Positions 61,206-64,000 of a stretch of DNA of 64,000 nucleotides are shown here, in pieces. The position numbers were made by a program, and so were the translations under genes. Source of the stretch: UBA4810 sp002479215 (lineage in GTDB: Bacteria; Desulfobacterota; Syntrophia; Syntrophales; Smithellaceae); NCBI GenBank assembly GCA_049514435.1, contig JBEKVB010000003.1:62001-126000 (forward strand). Reading direction: 5' to 3'. Under the pieces are notes generated by a model that saw nothing but the letters and a program-made list of their open reading frames with translations, was not told where the DNA came from and searched no databases. Position 1 is the stretch's first letter. The number at the start of each line of letters is the position of its first letter.

Positions 61206-61409
61206 ATGGTTTGCTGGTATCTGAGAATTTAATACAACTGTCTCCGATTATGATCCGGGATATAGGCCTTGATCTGCGGATCATATGTCGGAAAATAAGG
61301 TTCTTTTTTTCAAAACCGGCTCCGATCCTTATGGCCTAAAGATCATGGAGCTCAAGTTTTGTAATATTTCGCTTTACCGTAACCTGAGGGTCACCTACGA
61401 CTTAACGGC

Positions 61410-61496
61410 TTACAGATGACCGATATAGAGCAACAGCAAAATCGCCAGAACATGTAATACCCACCAGCCCGGTTGGAACAATATAAAATATTTCAT
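61410..61496 (-). CDS. 28-residue single-span membrane peptide
   Basis: ATG at 61496 follows GGAGAG by 4 bases. The product starts MKYFILFQPGWWVLHVLAIL and ends LLLYIGHL, one clear membrane helix with an N-terminal Lys. It is 12 bases downstream of the stop of the five-helix protein at 61509 and about 200 bases before mgtA. The shape is that of small transporter-regulating subunits; no homology is claimed. Confidence 0.6.
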   Translation of the reverse strand: MKYFILFQPGWWVLHVLAILLLLYIGHL

Positions 61497-61508
61497 GACA
61501 CTCTCCTT

Positions 61509-62009
61509 CTATTTCCAAAAATAATAACCGATAATGTAAACGGTGGTTAAGGTGACAACATGCACAAACCAAAATCCCATGTTCGGGAAGCGGAAAAACC
61601 TGCCGCTGCGCATCGGGGCGTCGGGCTCGTTTACTGTAAGCTCCAGTTCAAAAAGGGCTTTGCCCACGGCAAATTTCCCCCAAAGCAGCACGATATCAGC
61701 CAGGAGCGTTCCCATGAGGATTGTCTGTAGAGTCCATACTTCCGGGGGGTTTTTAATTGAAAAATGAGCCATAGCGATTGTACCGATGATTACCGTCATG
61801 CCATTGAGAAGATAAGCAAAAGAGATTGTTGATCGAAAAATAAAGAGGACAGGAATGATGACCACGCTGATAAACCCGGCCACGAGGGGTATATAATTTT
61901 CCGCGTCTTTGGCAAAAGGATGTATCCGCAGATGGAGCAGCCAGCCACCCAAAGCTAAAAAAAAGATGGCCAAAATCAATATTCTCCGGAGATTGTCTTT
62001 CTTCTTCAT
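61509..62009 (-). CDS. Small polytopic membrane protein
   Basis: 166 residues with about five membrane helices, a Lys/Arg-rich N-terminus (MKKKDNLRR) and a conserved-looking hydrophilic loop near residue 125 (VNEPDAPMRSGRFFRFPN). GAGGTGA precedes the ATG. It forms a likely operon with the 28-residue peptide and perhaps mgtA. Function unknown. Confidence 0.68.
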   Translation of the reverse strand: MKKKDNLRRILILAIFFLALGGWLLHLRIHPFAKDAENYIPLVAGFISVVIIPVLFIFRSTISFAYLLNGMTVIIGTIAMAHFSIKNPPEVWTLQTILMGTLLADIVLLWGKFAVGKALFELELTVNEPDAPMRSGRFFRFPNMGFWFVHVVTLTTVYIIGYYFWK

Positions 62010-62084
62010 AGTTCACCTCTCTTTTTTTATTTTACGGACGTGTGACCTCGTGTGACCTTCAGGTTATTAGGTTATGCACTCGGT

Positions 62085-62110
62085 AAATAGGGAAAGCACC
62101 CTATTTTTTT
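62085..62110 (+). terminator. Hairpin with T-run
   Basis: AAATAGGG-AAAGCA-CCCTATTT followed by four T. It looks like a rho-independent terminator but no plus-strand gene lies upstream; it may act as an insulator or be part of a repeat. Confidence 0.5.
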
Positions 62111-62118
62111 AAAAAACC

Positions 62119-62160
62119 ACATGCTTAAATATACTCGCAATTTTCTTTATTTCAATTCTT
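62119..62160. repeat. Short dispersed repeat F3
   Basis: ACATGCTTAAATATACTCGC then AATTTTCTTTATTTCAATTC; differs from F1 at few positions over about 42 bases. Confidence 0.75.
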
Positions 62161-62203
62161 TTTTTAAACGAAGGCTGAAATCTGATTTGTGTCCAAGATT
62201 TAA

Positions 62204-62232
62204 TTGACATACAGAACTGAATTTCTTATACT
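62204..62232 (+). promoter_or_regulatory. Strong sigma-70-type promoter
   Basis: TTGACA-N17-TATACT, near consensus, about 155 bases upstream of the PAS-sigma-54 activator gene. Confidence 0.7.
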
Positions 62233-62386
62233 CGCCTTTAAAGAGAAAGCTCTTATCAATTCAACTTAATTTACAACAGCTAAGCTTCCAGTTCTGCCAA
62301 AAGATACCCGGCGTCTGATCATTATGGAAATATTCTCTTTTTCGTGAATCGTGTTTGCAATTGCCGGTGGAGGTCCGGCGAAGAAA

Positions 62387-64000
62387 ATGAAAAATGATAA
62401 AAAATCCGAGCAAGAAGCCGCGAAGTTGGAGCAAAATGATCAAACCAGCAAGCTCATAGCTTCCCTGCAAGAATCTTTGCAAAGATACGAGACGATCCTC
62501 AATGATCTCGATGTCTACCTTGGAGAAACGGATCTCGAGGGAAACATTACTTTCATCAACGATGCCGGATGCAGATTGGCGGAATTGTCGCGGAGAATAT
62601 TGATAGGTCGTCACTATAAGACTTTTACTGATCCGGAGACAGCAGAGAGGATTCGTCAAATTTATGAAAATATATACAAAACCGGCATTCCAGCCAAGAA
62701 TGTAATTTTTGAAGTCATCGACAAGCATGGCCGGCGAAGAACGGTCGACCAATCCGTTTCTCTGATTCGCAATACGGAAGGAGTTATTACGGGCTTCCGC
62801 AATGTGTCACTTGATATTACCGCCCGCAAAGAAGCGGAAAATAAATTGACCGAACATCGCTCCCGGCTGGAAGCTATTTTTAGGAGTGTCAAGGATGCCA
62901 TCATTACCGTTGATCCCAATCTTATTGTCATAGAAGCAAATAAATCAATGGAGAATATCTGTGGTACAGAAGTCGAGGAAATTGTCGGTAAGGAATTCCC
63001 CCAATGCCAACAGCATTGCAATCAAGCCTGCCATGAGGTCCTCGGGCAAACGCTGGAAAAGAAGACGGCAATTAAGGAATATCGAATAGAATGCGAGAAT
63101 CAACATCGGCTTCAACAGGTAGTCAACGTATCCAGTTCTCCCCTTCTTGATCCACAGGGTAAATTCATGGGAGCGGTACTTATCATTCGAGATATCACGT
63201 TGTTGAGAGAAATAGAAAGGGAATTGCGGGAGCGCAACCAATTTCAAAATCTGATCGGCAGAAACAAGACCATGCAGGATATTTACAGCCTATTGGAGGA
63301 TTTGGCTAATCTGGATACAGCGGTTCTAGTGACAGGTGAAAGCGGCACAGGGAAAGAGCTGGTGGCCCGTGCGCTGCATTACAGCGGGAACCGGGCTTTT
63401 AAACCTTTTGTTACAGTCAATTGTTCGGCACTGGCGGAAAGCCTGCTGGAGAGCGAGCTGTTTGGCCATGTGCGAGGCGCGTTTACCGGAGCTATCAAGG
63501 ATAAACAAGGAAGATTTCAGGCCGCTAATGGCGGGACGATTCTTCTCGATGAGATCGGGGACATATCGCCAATGATTCAGTTAAAACTTCTTCGTGTATT
63601 GCAGGAAAAGGAATTTGAGAGAGTGGGTGAATCAACGCCTCAAAAGGTAGACGTTCGTGTAATTGCCAGCACCAACAAAGACCTCAAAGGAAAAGTCAAC
63701 CGCGGTGAATTCCGGCAGGATCTTTATTATCGTCTCAAGGTCGTGGAAGTCGCCTTGCCGCCCCTTCGGGAACGGCTGGAGGATTTACCCCTTTTGGTGG
63801 ATCATTTCCGCTGTTCTTTTAATGAAAGATTCAACAAGCATGTCGAGGGCATATCCAATGAGGTTTTAAGTACTTTTATGGATTATAATTGGCCGGGCAA
63901 TGTGCGGGAACTGGAGCATGTTATGGAACATGCTTTTGTCCTTTGCCATGGAGCAACCATTACCATACATCATTTACCGGTGGATCTTCGAAATATTGAG
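62387..64000 (+). CDS. PAS-PAS sigma-54 activator (3' end outside window)
   Basis: 538 codons from the ATG at 62387 run off the window edge. Two PAS domains (about residues 30-145 and 155-280; ITFINDAGCRLAELS and the second with IITVDPNLIVIEANK) are followed by an AAA+ domain: Walker A VTGESGTGKELVARAL near 315, GAFTGA near 364, Walker B ILLDEIGDI near 385, GNVRELEH near 504. The C-terminal HTH is outside. It opens sigma-54 promoters in response to a cytosolic signal sensed by the PAS domains; NCxxC-type cysteines near 206 (PQCQQHCNQACHEV) could bind a cofactor or respond to redox state. The GGAGGT site lies 12 bases upstream, a little far. Confidence 0.88.
   Translation, partial: MKNDKKSEQEAAKLEQNDQTSKLIASLQESLQRYETILNDLDVYLGETDLEGNITFINDAGCRLAELSRRILIGRHYKTFTDPETAERIRQIYENIYKTGIPAKNVIFEVIDKHGRRRTVDQSVSLIRNTEGVITGFRNVSLDITARKEAENKLTEHRSRLEAIFRSVKDAIITVDPNLIVIEANKSMENICGTEVEEIVGKEFPQCQQHCNQACHEVLGQTLEKKTAIKEYRIECENQHRLQQVVNVSSSPLLDPQGKFMGAVLIIRDITLLREIERELRERNQFQNLIGRNKTMQDIYSLLEDLANLDTAVLVTGESGTGKELVARALHYSGNRAFKPFVTVNCSALAESLLESELFGHVRGAFTGAIKDKQGRFQAANGGTILLDEIGDISPMIQLKLLRVLQEKEFERVGESTPQKVDVRVIASTNKDLKGKVNRGEFRQDLYYRLKVVEVALPPLRERLEDLPLLVDHFRCSFNERFNKHVEGISNEVLSTFMDYNWPGNVRELEHVMEHAFVLCHGATITIHHLPVDLRNIE

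Larger units (their letters stand above)
62010..62386. other. Divergent intergenic region
   Basis: Between two divergent genes. It holds the hairpin at 62085, repeat F3 at 62119 and the promoter at 62204 described separately. Confidence 0.6.

Noticed and set aside
61206..61409. Mg2+ riboswitch (M-box) upstream of mgtA
   Set aside because: None of the conserved M-box core strings is present in the leader.

Overview
The window looks like chromosomal DNA of a strictly anaerobic or microaerophilic Gram-negative bacterium, most likely a deltaproteobacterium/Desulfobacterota of the Syntrophales (Syntrophus/Smithella) type. Base composition is mostly low to medium GC. The gene content is rich in acyl-CoA/acyl-ACP enzymes, sigma-54 activators, an Acr3 arsenite pump, a homospermidine route and a probable selenoprotein. 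The taxonomic call is inference. No rRNA, tRNA, CRISPR array or intact transposase was seen.

Region 1 (1-13.5 kb) is a minus-strand type II acyl/lipid biosynthesis operon: fabD, carboxyltransferase, acyl-CoA dehydrogenase, KASIII, fabG, fabZ-like, KS, ACP, PlsC, phosphopantetheinyl transferase, then perhaps a two-domain flavoprotein. It is preceded by a good sigma-54 promoter and an upstream palindrome. It is divergent from a histidine kinase/NtrC-type regulator pair that probably drives it.

Region 2 (13.5-38.3 kb) holds mostly housekeeping and accessory single genes: a beta-lactamase-fold hydrolase, a QueG-like Fe-S protein, 3-hydroxyacyl-CoA dehydrogenase, an OsmC protein whose in-frame TGA sits at the family cysteine (probable selenocysteine), MarC, an ATPase with a damaged Walker A, Acr3, acyl-CoA ligase, an Ntn hydrolase, an SDR, an HTH-HATPase-DUF4325 regulator between 55-bp direct repeats, an HD protein, a HpaB/4-hydroxybutyryl-CoA dehydratase-family flavoprotein, and an ornithine decarboxylase plus homospermidine synthase pair.

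Region 3 (38.3-46.2 kb) is an AT-rich, all-minus-strand string of unrelated genes, most followed on the 3' side by a copy of a 110-180 bp intergenic repeat, which resembles a gene-cassette array. It ends in a PerR-katG pair with matching operators (46.5-49.4 kb).

Region 4 (49.7-58.1 kb) is an accessory island with two families of structured dispersed repeats. It holds two consecutive modules of small helix-turn-helix proteins (seven, counting one short fragment), each ending in a HEPN-type protein with an RNxxxH motif, then a Sir2 deacylase and a HigB/HigA toxin-antitoxin pair. The HTH/HEPN locus is the best candidate here for an undescribed system. Region 5 (58.1-64 kb) carries a magnesium P-type ATPase with two small membrane proteins upstream and the start of a PAS-PAS-sigma-54 activator gene that runs off the window.
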